A DNA stretch of 64,000 nt from Berberis thunbergii (taxonomy: Eukaryota > Streptophyta > Magnoliopsida > Ranunculales > Berberidaceae): positions 1 to 64,000 of the forward strand of contig QNQO01000686.1 of the NCBI GenBank assembly GCA_003290165.1, given 5' to 3'. Every line of letters begins with the position of its first letter. The stretch's first letter is position 1. Below the pieces are notes generated by a model that saw nothing but the letters and a program-made list of their open reading frames with translations, had not been told where the DNA came from and did not search any database. The position numbers and the translations under genes were made by a program. Positions 35,665-45,378 of the stretch are shown piece by piece.

Positions 35665-36965
35665 GAGCAATTCTAGATGTCGAGGTTATTGGCGAGGTTT
35701 TGGGCGAGGGATGGTGCATCGCACGTGGTCTTGCATCGTTTCAAAAAAAAAAAAAAAAAAAAAAAAAAAGAAAGAAAGAAAGAAAGAGGGGGAATCGAAA
35801 TTTTGGGAGAGAAAAGGAGGGAACCTCTCCCTCCCCCCATTTCCATCTCGACAGAAAGAGATAGAGGAAGCTTTCCCTCTCCCACTCTCCTCCAACGAAG
35901 ACCAACAATCCCTCCCTCTCCCCAAAAAGGTAAACCACTGAGGAACCTCTCCCTCTCCCTCTCCCATTTCCTCTCCTGAGAAGACGAAGACGAATCGCCA
36001 AAAGGTAAAGCTCGACAGTCCCATGTTTATTTTCCCTCTCATTCTCTCCATCTTTGTGTGTGATTTCTTGTTGGGGATTTCTACATCTACGGTTTCCACT
36101 AGATCTAGGGTTTTTTTGCTTTGATATTGAATTGAAACTGAAATCTAGGGTTTTTTTGCTTTGAAACTGAAACCTCTCCCATGTTTATTTTCCCTCTCAT
36201 TCTCTCCCTCTCCCTCTCTGTTGTAGTGTAAAAGAGTTGAAACTGAAATCTGGGTTTGGTTTACAAGGTCAAATTCTGTGTGGATTTTTTGGAATTTTAT
36301 GATTACAAGTCTCTCCATCTCATCTCGAGCTTTGGAGCTCCTCTCAGGTTTGTTTGCACTCTACTTCAATTTTCGTAGATTTAATCAAATTTAAACAACA
36401 TTTTTTCGTATTGACATATACATTTTTTTCAATCTCAGCACAAGATTAGGCTCGGCAAGTACAAGAGAGATTCGGATTCGATTCAACGCGAAGGCGAGAA
36501 TGTGCAGGCTGTGTGGAGTCCTGATGCCAAATTGGTCGCTGTTCTTGTAAGTCTTCGCAACTCATTTAATTGCACTGTGTGTTTTTTGGGATCCAATTGG
36601 TTTAGTTTAAAATATTTTTCAGTTATTTTTTACATCGAAATTTTATCATGTAATTGAGCTTGAGCATGTGCACTTTCAGTCCTCGTAAAAAAAAAAAAAA
36701 AAAAAAGCTGAATGGAAAAAGGAGCTTGTAGTTTAAGCGGAGAAAAACACGACTTCATCTAGTTAAGATCATACACTTGTTTTTGTATGCAAGGCTTGTA
36801 TGTTAATTTTGATTTTACTTTCACGGGCGAGGGTTTGGGCGAGGGAAGTGCGTCGCACGCGAGCGGGCTGACATGGTGAAAAAAAAAAAAAAAAAAGATT
36901 GCGAGGGAAATGAAAATTTTGGGCGAAAGAAGAAGAGGGAACTGATTCATTCCCTCTCTCGCTCC
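35665..36965 (+). repeat. Left inverted arm of the Pack-MULE
   Basis: Pairs with 44640-46023 on the other strand. Subterminal sequence is rich in GGCGAGG/GGGCGAGGG words, then an A-run with GAAAG repeats (35742-35787), CCCTCT-rich leader-like sequence, RIC1 exons (36309-36546), a second A-run and GGGCGAGGG block at 36825-36900. Arms agree almost base for base over most of their length; the right arm has an extra ~90 bp. Confidence 0.9.
36309..36546 (+). pseudogene. RIC1 (Rab6A-GEF complex partner 1) exon fragments in left arm
   Basis: Two captured exons with the intron between. The first ends VSPSHLELWSSSQ at 36347, followed by GT. The second, 36439-36546, is 36 codons (HKIRLGKYKRDSDS, then EGENVQAVWSPDAKLVAVL) followed by GTAAG. 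This matches the N-terminal WD-repeat part of plant RIC1, a partner in the GEF for Rab6 at the Golgi. The frame is intact within the two exons. Nothing else of RIC1 is present, so no functional protein is made. The identical fragment stands inverted in the right arm. Confidence 0.8.
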
Positions 36966-37034
36966 CTTCATTCCCTCTCTCGCTCCCTCTGTCGCTCGCC
37001 ACCTCCCTCCCCTCGCTCATTTCCTCGCTGGTTT

Positions 37035-37053
37035 CCTCGACACCTAGAATTAC
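37035..37053 (-). repeat. Internal copy of the MULE terminus, inverted
   Basis: CCTCGACACCTAGAATTAC is the complement of GTAATTCTAGGTGTCGAGG, close to the outer terminus GCAATTCTAGATGTCGAGG. It suggests that a smaller element of the same family is fused into the left side. Confidence 0.55.
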
Positions 37054-37055
37054 GT

Positions 37056-37306
37056 TACCCCATTCATAATCGATCTATCTTCTCTCTTCCTCCCATTTCA
37101 TATGGCCAGAAACTGAGAAGCAGAGAAAAGGAAGTTCAAAGCCTACTCAAAGATCTCACCGTCGTTTTCGACCCCTCTCCCCAAAGTTCACAAGAGCTCA
37201 GTCCCTTCAAGCCTTGTCGACTGCTCTGAATAAAAATCTCAAATACTCAGTCCCTCTTTGATTTCATTTTCGACTTTAAAGCTCAGAAGCTCTCTCTGAA
37301 AAAAAG
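37056..37306 (+). other. Leader-like sequence with splice donor, start of plus-strand unit
   Basis: CT-rich, 5'-UTR-like sequence with several AUG-poor frames ends in GAAAAAAAG/GTAAGTCCC at 37306. It could be the captured first exon of a gene, or serve as one for the downstream hnRNP and BPG2 fragments. No protein recognised. Confidence 0.35.
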
Positions 37307-38028
37307 GTAAGTCCCTCAGTGGTGGGTTTCGTTTGGATTTGTTGTGGGTTTCTAGATCTAGGGTTTCTTCTTTGATTTCGTATTGATTTCTGGTGGTGGG
37401 TTTTGTTGTGGATTTCTAGATCTAGGGTTTCATATCTTCCAGTCTTCTCTGCTCTACTCTACACAACTTGCTTTCACTGCTCTATGAAATTGTTAGGGTT
37501 AGGCTTCACACAATTACAACTTTGTTAGGATTCACACAATTGCATTTAGTTTACCCACAAGTTCTTAGATACGACTTTTTGTATGAAATTGTCTTGATTT
37601 TTCATATTTATGGTTTCATCAAATTTGATCTCAAGCTATGTTCGATCACGGAGAAAAGGAATCGGTGCCCTTGTGCCAGTCATTTTTCCTTTTCTGAATG
37701 CATTGTTGTAGGGTTCTTCTCCTAGCAATTAGACTTTCAAATTTGAGTTGTTTGGGAACACCCTTATCCCTAATCATCTCTCCACAATTTGAGTTTTTTT
37801 CAAAAATTTGAATGTGGAGGCTTAATTTTGTTCTGGTGTGGTATGGTGGATGGATGGATCAATCACACATCAATACCCCCACAGACACCCATTAGTCCAA
37901 CATCAACAACTACACAATTATTTGTTGAATCATTGCTTTTCAAATTTAAAAATCTTTGCATGCTTGCTTCATTGGTTAGAAATGTCGATTCATTTTTTTT
38001 TTTTACCATTAGTCCAACATCAACAACT

Positions 38029-38985
38029 ACATTTACCAAGTATTTTGGGAAATACGGAGAGATAATTGATTCTGTGATAATGAAGAATCGATTCACGGGG
38101 CAACCGAGGGGATTTGGGTTTGTCACTTATGCTGATCCTTCTGTTGTTGACAAGGTTATTGAAGAAACCCATATCTTCAATGGTAAACAAGTAAGTGCGT
38201 GCTTAACTGCTTAGTTTGATATCAGTTATTATTGTTGTTCGGTTAATTTGTCATGTTGCTGCATTATAAAATTAATGACTTACAGCAATATGATTGGTCC
38301 ATCTTAGTTCATAATTAATTTCCTCATTTCTTAAAATGAATTAGGATTTAGTTCATGTAATCGCAAAAAATGAAGTGAATTTTGTTTTGGAGTTTCACAT
38401 TAACATGCTATTGTATGCAAGGAATATTTATGGAAACAGAATGAATGTCGAAGAAACACTATTATTTATCCCTCAAGTGAATTCCAATTTTGTTTAAATT
38501 TTTATGGTGAGAATATTTGTGAAATGAGCAAATATTTGGTTTGGAATCAATTGACATTCAAACTCGGTTGTATGCAATAATGATTTTTAAATTGCAGGTG
38601 GAGATTAAAAGAACCATCCCAAAAGGATCCGCGCAGAACAAGGACTTCAAAACCAAGAAGATTTTTGTTGGTGGAGTGCCAACCTCAGTTACTGAAGGTA
38701 TCTTTCAAAAAATGTCCAAAAGACATAGTTGGAGTAACTTATTGTGTTTTTTAAGCAATGAAATAGTATCATGGTAAACTTCTTATGTGTTTTAATTTCA
38801 TGATTTACTGATCAGACGAGTTCAAGGATTTTTTCTCAAAGTATGGAGAAGTGGTGGAACACCAGATTATACGCGATCATGCGAAAAACCGCTCTCGAGG
38901 CTTTGGTTTTATAGTCTTTGACAATGAGCAAGTCGTGGATGATTTGTTGGTTAATGGAAACATGATTGATATGATGGGTTCCCAG
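38029..38985 (+). pseudogene. hnRNP with tandem RRMs (hnRNP1/musashi-like), three captured exons
   Basis: Exon A (about 38029-38190) encodes most of RRM1: FTKYFGKYGEI, then TGQPRGFGFVTYADPSVVD (RNP1 motif intact). Exon B (38598-38697) encodes VEIKRTIPKG, then KKIFVGGVPTSVTE (RNP2 of RRM2). Exon C (38816-38985) encodes EFKDFFSKYGEVVEHQI, then RSRGFGFIVF (RNP1 of RRM2). All three have canonical splice sites and join in frame. These match plant nuclear hnRNP1-type RNA-binding proteins. RRM1's first strand and the Gly-rich tail are missing. An open frame from 37789 leads into exon A. A direct repeat CCATTAGTCCAACATCAACA stands at 37889-37908 and again near 38009, just before the exon. Confidence 0.85.
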
Positions 38986-39578
38986 GTAAGTGTGCTGCGA
39001 TTGTTTTTCAAGAGTTCTAGAAGAGTTCTAGAAGATCAGCAAACTGCAGAAGAGTTCTAGAAGATCAGCATGTTGCTAGATAATCTATGTTCATGATGCA
39101 CTCCCTTGCTGAGTTGGGCACTTTGGCCAGCTTCTGTAACTGTGTTTTTGGAATGTTAGTTTGCCAGACTGGGGACTATCTTTTACTTTAGTTTGACATT
39201 AAGAAATCAGCATTGTTAGTTTTTGGAATGTTAGCTTCTTAACTTCTAAGTACCCTTATGTTCGGCACAGGCTCAATGATTTTGACTTGCGACTATGTAT
39301 CAATTGTTGTGCACTATGTGCACACTGTGAAGTTCACTACTTTATAGCTTATTGTACGGTGCCCATACAATGTAATCTTCCGAATTATTTCTCGATGCTC
39401 ACTTGAATGTGTTGGTTGTGGTGATTACAACTTGTTACTCGAAAGACAGTTCTTATGATCTGCTTATAGGATTAATCTGAAAAGTTTCATGAACATTATC
39501 AGAGAGGTTAAGATTTTTCTTGTTTTAGTTTTTGATTTACTAGATTTGTTCACATCCCTTAATTCTCACAACTGATAG

Positions 39579-40300
39579 GTAGGTCATACAGTTCATATTG
39601 CTGGCCTCATGAGGCTGGATGTGGAGGAAATCTCTGCTGAATCTATCTATATAACAATCTGGGCATCCCCTTATCTACCACTCCATATGGGTAAAATGGA
39701 GAATGCATGCACAATGCTAGAAGATCACTTCGGGCATCAACTACAGGTACAAATAACTTTTATTTTCATTTTCAGATTGAAATTTATATAATCATGAACG
39801 ATGATAGTGTTCAAGATATATTTGACTATTGTATCAAATTATCACTACAGCCTCCAATTGGTGAGAATCGACCAAAGGAGCTTGGGGAGTGGATGAAAAG
39901 GAATTTCACGTTAGTGGGAACAGCTGGGATGTGAGTTCTGTGGATATTGCTGCTGCTGGTCTCGGATGGTTTGCTGTGGGACTGAAAGGAGAGGCAACTT
40001 TGGGTGTTTGGACTTACGAAGGAGTGGATGTTACATTGCGCAGTTCACTTATTCCTCAAAGAGCACAATTTTTTGAAGTTTCTGGGTTTACAGTTTCAAA
40101 GGTTGTCTCGAATGCAGATAGAACCTCAAATAAGCAGCATCAAAACAAAAAGCAGAAGAAACAAAGTATAAAGGAAGTAGGTATTGATGACGAAAATACA
40201 AATTCTTGCAAACAGTTGCAGCAAATAGAAGAAATTGGTAGTGATGCATTGCCTTTAAAACTTGAGGATGCAAATACAAGTTCTTGCGAACAGTTGTAGA
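39579..40300 (+). pseudogene. BPG2 (chloroplast GTPase) C-terminal exons, captured, one frameshift
   Basis: Exon 1 (39579-39746, 56 codons) encodes VHIAGLMRLDVEE and PLHMGKMENACTMLEDHFG. Exon 2 starts at 39851 with PPIGENRPKELGEW, shifts frame in the A-run at about 39893-39898, and continues as EFHVSGNSWDVSSVDIAAAG, then LGWFAVGLKGEA, GVWTYEGVDV and LIPQR. This matches the C-terminal domain of BRASSINAZOLE INSENSITIVE PALE GREEN 2, a YqeH/NOA1-related GTPase needed for plastid rRNA maturation. The GTPase domain is absent. The last part (40160-40300) is Lys/Gln-rich and runs into a short tandem repeat. A single-base deletion explains the frameshift. Confidence 0.85.
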
Positions 40301-40395
40301 AAAAAAGAAAAAGTTGTTACTGATGCATTGCCTTTTAACACTTGATGAGGCAAATACAAGTTCTTGCAAACAGCTGCAGCAAAGAGAAGAAATTA
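40190..40395 (+). repeat. Three imperfect ~90-bp repeats after the BPG2 fragment
   Basis: Blocks like GATGCATTGCCTTT and GCAAATACAAGTTCTTGC recur (about 40245-40295 and 40322-40372), with a first partial copy at 40190-40222. In frame they encode repeats of a NTSC-KQLQQ motif. They may be native to the captured gene's tail or have grown after capture. Confidence 0.65.
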
Positions 40396-41215
40396 TTTCC
40401 CCAATTTCGAATTGGCTTGTTACAATACATTGTGTTACAGTTCTTTTCTATCAAATAAAATATTTCTTTGCTTCACATCAATCTTGGTTATCTGTCAATG
40501 CAATACAGTCTTCAATTCAGCAGTTCTTTAGTATGTCCTCTTCATCTTGCTTGAGTGAATTGCTTCCATTGCTTACAATCTGCTGATAAGAAGATAAATA
40601 TAGGTCAGACCTTATCAGTTTCCTGATTCAATTCATAGCAACAATTCATAGAAATGAACAACTAATACACTTAACAGGTTTCCTGATTCAATTCATAGCA
40701 ACAATAGAATGGATAGCAACAACTAATACACTTCTATAGAATGGAACTTGCTTGGCAGTTTTGATATGATCTGACAGTGAATGGAAAATCAAATCTGACT
40801 CTCATTTGTGCGGCTCAACATTTTCTACCATACAACAAAAAAATCACTGAACACAAGGGAACTTTAACAAATGAAAAATATTCAAATGAAATGAAAAAAA
40901 TTCATTTCCAAGGCAGTGGCCTATATATCCTTATTATCCAACAACTAAATTATTCTTGTTTCACTTACTAGAAGTCAAAATATTGGTACCTAATGCATCA
41001 ACTTAAACCTGCCACACGACTATGAATCTCAAACAAGATGTAAAAGTTGAATCAGTTGTCAAATGTGTAAAATAGTTTTAGAACATTGCAGAACTTATCC
41101 TAAGTAGGTTAGGTAACTTATCACCATACATACACCGGTATACAAGTCAGAGTTGGATTTACAACAACCACTGATTGTGCATGAAGATGATATGGAGCTA
41201 AAAATGGGGAGGTAC

Positions 41216-41384
41216 CTTCTTTGCATCTTTTTCATAAAAAGCGTAGAACAGTTCAAGCAATCTCTCCTTGGTGAATGTTTGATCTCTCCATCATACCGAA
41301 GTCATAGTATATGAGGGTACCATCCTTGTCAATAGCGAGGTTTCCAGGATGAGGATCAGCATGAAAAAAACCAGTTTTCAATAT
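41216..41384 (-). pseudogene. ABC1-type kinase (ABC1K/ADCK) exon, captured, frameshifted
   Basis: One exon with AG acceptor (TTTCAG before 41384) and GT donor (after 41216). It encodes [15 protein letters not shown], then [12 protein letters not shown]: the catalytic-loop HADPHPGN and metal-binding DFG of ABC1K atypical kinases of plastids and mitochondria. Just after GMM one base is missing, and a second small deletion follows. The native frame ([20 protein letters not shown]) returns only in another phase. Confidence 0.8.
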
Positions 41385-41530
41385 CTGAAACAGTACAAAA
41401 GGAAGCCGTATTGGTGTGACAGAAAATGCAAGCTTGATAAAACCAAGAAAAAATAAGATAATATCTAAACCAAGCTTGAGATTAAGACCATGAACAGAAT
41501 CCTAAACCAGTCATATCTAATTGCTAATAC

Positions 41531-41658
41531 CTTTTGCAAAGAGCCAGTCCAAGTCCTGCACCATCATTGCTTTGATTTGATCCACTCCGTGACTGAGCAA
41601 ACTTGGTGAAAAGATGTGGAATATCCTGTGGACTGATTCCGCAGCCAGAATCCTTAAC
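41531..41658 (-). pseudogene. Ethylene-receptor-like histidine kinase ATPase exon, captured
   Basis: A 128-bp exon between CTGCAG acceptor and GTATTA donor encodes [20 protein letters not shown], then AQSRSGSNQ and [11 protein letters not shown]. These are the G1 (DSGCGI), F (LFTKF) and G2 (GLGLA) boxes of a histidine-kinase ATPase domain, and the spacing and PQDIP word match plant ethylene receptors of the ETR/EIN4 group. The frame is open. Only this exon is present. Confidence 0.75.
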
Positions 41659-42500
41659 CTGCAGAAAGTTATTAGCATATTGTCACTATAAGCAAGAAAA
41701 AACTGCACTACTTCCTCTAAGCATTTTTTTTGGCTTCAGTGAGGCAACTATCAGCTTAAACACAGCTACAATGCATGAATATATGCTACCAGTAGTGCTC
41801 ACGGTGGTTTGGAGCATCAAGAATGTACCTTTTAATGAAGTCTAGAATCACAAATTTATAAATGTAAACTTTTAATGAAGTTTAAAGCATTCATCAACTA
41901 ACAATAATGAGATGTTTCTATAAGCCTAGCAATGCAACATACTCACAAACACCTATGTCGTTAATAATTGTATCCAACCATGTCTACAAAAGATGTGCAA
42001 ATCACAAACCTATCAAAAACAAAGGTAACCAATTACTAAAATTATGTGCTAGTTAGAATGAAACTGATCTTTGAAACCCAATAGTTAGAATGAAAATGAT
42101 CTTCGAAACCAAGAAAATATCATACTGTTAAAATTGTTATTTGTACATAGATCTAGAAAATATGATACTTTCCAACTGCTCCATGAGCTCACCGCCAGTG
42201 AGTTTGGTGTACAGTACAAAAATAAAGTGGTAAACTTGGTTTGCTGAAGAAGCTGTTGGAAATCAGCTCATGCAATTTGACTAGGATGGAATGCAGCTAC
42301 AAATGTAAGTGAATTACTATGAAATCAGATCATTTTGAGGAAAAGGTCCATAGATAAACTTTTAAGTGTAGTGTGATGAAAAGAAACATGATATTCAAAT
42401 ACTTGAATTTTTAAATGTGTTGTAGTACTACAGTTATGATGCCATTAGTCATGCACAACAGGTTACAGTTTAAGAAAATGCTCAGAGATAAGACCCTAAC

Positions 42501-42776
42501 CTTCTCAGGAGGGAGATCCACACCAAGGTTTCCACGAGAAAAGATTATGCCATCTGCTTCTTGTAGGATCTCATCAAAATGGGTTAAACCCTGCAGAAAG
42601 AGGGTTTAAATAGAACCTTCTAACCAAATACTCTTCAAACTAAAAAAGCATAGCCTGATATGATAGCTAAAGAAATCTCCAAAAAGGTACTTCATGCAAC
42701 TAACCTCGATGTTTTCTATCTTTGCAAAAATCTGCGTCTGATGGAGGTCACCCAATTTAGAAAGATATTCGCGAGC
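42501..42776 (-). pseudogene. Cytosolic pyruvate kinase, two captured exons
   Basis: Exon 1 (42705-42776, 24 codons) encodes [20 protein letters not shown] plus ENIE. Exon 2 (42501-42590, 30 codons) encodes [15 protein letters not shown], then [14 protein letters not shown]. They match the part of plant cytosolic pyruvate kinase around the substrate/metal-binding K-I-E and R-G-(D/N)-L segment. Both exons are phase 0 with GT-AG junctions and open frames, and are in native order with a 114-bp intron. Flanking exons are absent. Catalysis from such a fragment is not possible. Confidence 0.8.
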
Positions 42777-43941
42777 CTACATTGAAATAAAAGATCATAT
42801 TAAACATGAAAATAAGGGATGTCTGTTGATTAGATGCATTAGTCTTACATTTAAATCATGTAAAAAGTACTACCCAAATTCCTAAATCCTAACAGTCAGT
42901 GCATCTGACACCACGATGTACAGCCTGTGTTCGGCGCACATCTACACATTTTTATGATTTTTTTCTCTCTCTAATTTGAATGTTTGAACTTGACAAGTAA
43001 ACATGTTAACTATACTTTAAGGAACTAAGTACCTAAGATTTCCTTTATAAGAAACTTTTCTAGTGTCGAAACAATAAGCCCATGGAAAGTAGCTATGATA
43101 GCTTGTTTGGGGAATAAAAATGATGGGCATAAATTTCCACAAGTAGATGGACTTTCACAATATAGCACAAATTGAAGTACTAGGAAACCATAAGCAGAAT
43201 AATATCTTTGAATACAATTCAATTGAAGGAGATCCCCAAAATGTCAAATCCTGGTAAGTAGATAAAAGCGTTTATTATTTTGTGAATCTAAAAAAGGGTA
43301 TAACATAGCAAGAAAAACAGATCGAAGGATATATTAATGATTGAAGATTATGTCTTTTGTTTCTCCTAATTGATGGTTTTACTTTCTTTTGGAAAAAAAA
43401 AAAGCTATTTTAATTGGTTCTAGACAACATTTAGTCATGATTGAAATGCTAATGATTCAAAAGGGGACATTACAAGACCCCTAAAAATCAAACAAGTATA
43501 AATTTGTGAGTGAGCCAAGAAAATACCCACCAGTAACAATTCTTAATTGGTAAAGAAAGTAAAGGTATCAGCAGCTTTAACAAGCAATACCAAATTGAAA
43601 CTTGGCAATTAAACATGCAAGAGCTACATATTGGACATTCTTCATCATCACATAACAAATAATTGAGTCTGATTTATGAGAAAACAAATTAGATCTTGTT
43701 CAACAAGGACAATAAATTTTTTTTTTTGAAGAAACAATAATAGAGAGAGAGATTATAAAAAAGCTTAACTAGATTGGTAGCATCCTCATTATGTGTAAAT
43801 GAATAAAGAAGATAAAGTTGGAGGGAAAAATGCATGAAAACCCCAGAGATCTGATAGATATAAATGAATGAAACCGACAATTGAATCATACATACATACA
43901 TACATAATAGCAATCAAAACGAAAGAGAGGAAATTGAATAC

Positions 43942-44105
43942 CTATTCAGAGAAAGTGACCTGATTCGCTTTGTGTGAGAAACGAAAAGAGATTGAGGTGA
44001 TGATTTACTTCTCCAGCTGTATGTAACGTTTGGAGAGAGAGGAAGAGAACAGAAGAGAGAATGTTGATCGATTGAACTTTGTATGTGATTGTGGTAAATG
44101 AACAA
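43942..44105 (-). other. Leader-like sequence with splice donor, start of minus-strand unit
   Basis: CT-rich minus-strand sequence with CTCTCTCC and TTTCTC words ends in CTGAATAG/GTATTC. It reads like a captured 5' UTR/first exon and lies upstream of the pyruvate kinase, histidine kinase and ABC1K exons on the same strand. No protein recognised. Confidence 0.35.
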
Positions 44106-44551
44106 AAGGGAGAGCCATCTTGATCTGCTTCTTCTTTTTTCTTTGGTTCTTCTTCCCCTTTCTTCTTCAGTTCTTCTTCTCTGCGTATACCCACGAAATC
44201 AAAAAAAAAAAAAAAAAAAAAAAGAACAACTTGTTTTGCTCTGCCGAAAGAAGAAAAAAAATGGAAGAAGAAGAAGAGATCTGAAAAAACAAGAGGGGAT
44301 CAGAAAGAAGAAGAAGATGAACATATCTGAAAAGATCAACCTGTTTTGCTTTGAAAAGATCTGAAAGAAGAAGAAGAAAAATCAACTTGTTTTGCTTTTT
44401 TTCTCAATCTTCACTTCTTCTTCTTCCTTCATTCTTCTTCCTCTTTCGAGGGAGCTTTGCTAGGTCTAGGGTTTGTGGAAGAGGTTGAGAAAGGAGTCGA
44501 GGGAGGGGTCGAGGGAGAAGAGAGAGTTTGATTTGAAGAGAAGAGAGGGAG

Positions 44552-44846
44552 GTCGAATCTGATTGCTCCTGTCGAAAATGGGGAGAGGGAGAGGAGAGGG
44601 AGCGACAGACAGAGGGAGAGGAGAGGGAGATGAAGAGGATGCTTCCATTCCCTCTTCTTCTTTCGCCCAAATTTTTCATTTCCCTCGCGAACTTTTTTTT
44701 TTTTTTTTTCACCACGTCAGCCCGCTCGCGTGCGTTGCACTTCCCTCGCCCAAATCCTCGACATATAGAATCTCCCTCTGTCTGTCGCTCCCTCTCCTCT
44801 CCCTCTCCCCATTTTCGACAGGAGCAATCAGATTCGACCTTCCCTC
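44552..44846. repeat. Nested ~65-bp foldback inside the right arm
   Basis: GTCGAATCTGATTGCTCCTG at about 44552 reappears inverted as CAGGAGCAATCAGATTCGAC, ending at about 44840. The match extends through a GGGAGAGG-rich stretch to CGACAGACAGAGGGA. It encloses a copy of the GGGCGAGGG/polypurine MULE subterminal block, showing a second, smaller element fused in. Confidence 0.7.
44756..44772 (-). repeat. Internal copy of the MULE terminus
   Basis: CCTCGACATATAGAATC is the complement of GATTCTATATGTCGAGG, close to the outer terminus ATTCTAGATGTCGAGG. Confidence 0.55.
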
Positions 44847-45140
44847 GCCCAAACCCTCGCCCGTGAAAGTAAAATCAAAATTAACATACAAGCCTTGCAT
44901 ACAAAAACAAGTGTATGATCTTAACTAGATGAAGTCGTGTTTTTCTCCGCTTAAACTACAAGCTCCTTTTTCCATTCAGCTTTTTTTTTTTTTTTTTTTT
45001 ACGAGGACTGAAAGTGCACATGCTCAAGCTCAATTACATGATAAAATTTCGATGTAAAAAATAACTGAAAAATATTTTAAACTAAACCAATTGGATCCCA
45101 AAAAACACACAGTGCAATTAAATGAGTTGCGAAGACTTAC

Positions 45141-45378
45141 AAGAACAGCGACCAATTTGGCATCAGGACTCCACACAGCCTGCACATTCTCGCCTTCGCG
45201 TTGAATCGAATCCGAATCTCTCTTGTACTTGCCGAGCCTAATCTTGTGCTGAGATTGAAAAAAATGTATATGTCAATACGAAAAAATGTTGTTTAAATTT
45301 GATTAAATCTACGAAAATTGAAGTAGAGTGCAAACAAACCTGAGAGGAGCTCCAAAGCTCGAGATGAGATGGAGAGAC
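45141..45378 (-). pseudogene. RIC1 exon fragments in right arm
   Basis: Mirror copy of 36309-36546: the 36-codon exon is 45141-45248 and the LELWSSSQ exon ends at 45340. Both frames and both splice sites are kept. Together with the left arm this gives an inverted pair of RIC1 exons about 8.6 kb apart. Confidence 0.8.

Noticed and set aside
35657..36099. Several long ORFs rich in Lys, Phe or Glu at the arm ends of the MULE
   Set aside because: Translations of A-runs and GAAAG/CCCTC repeats; they mirror each other in both arms.
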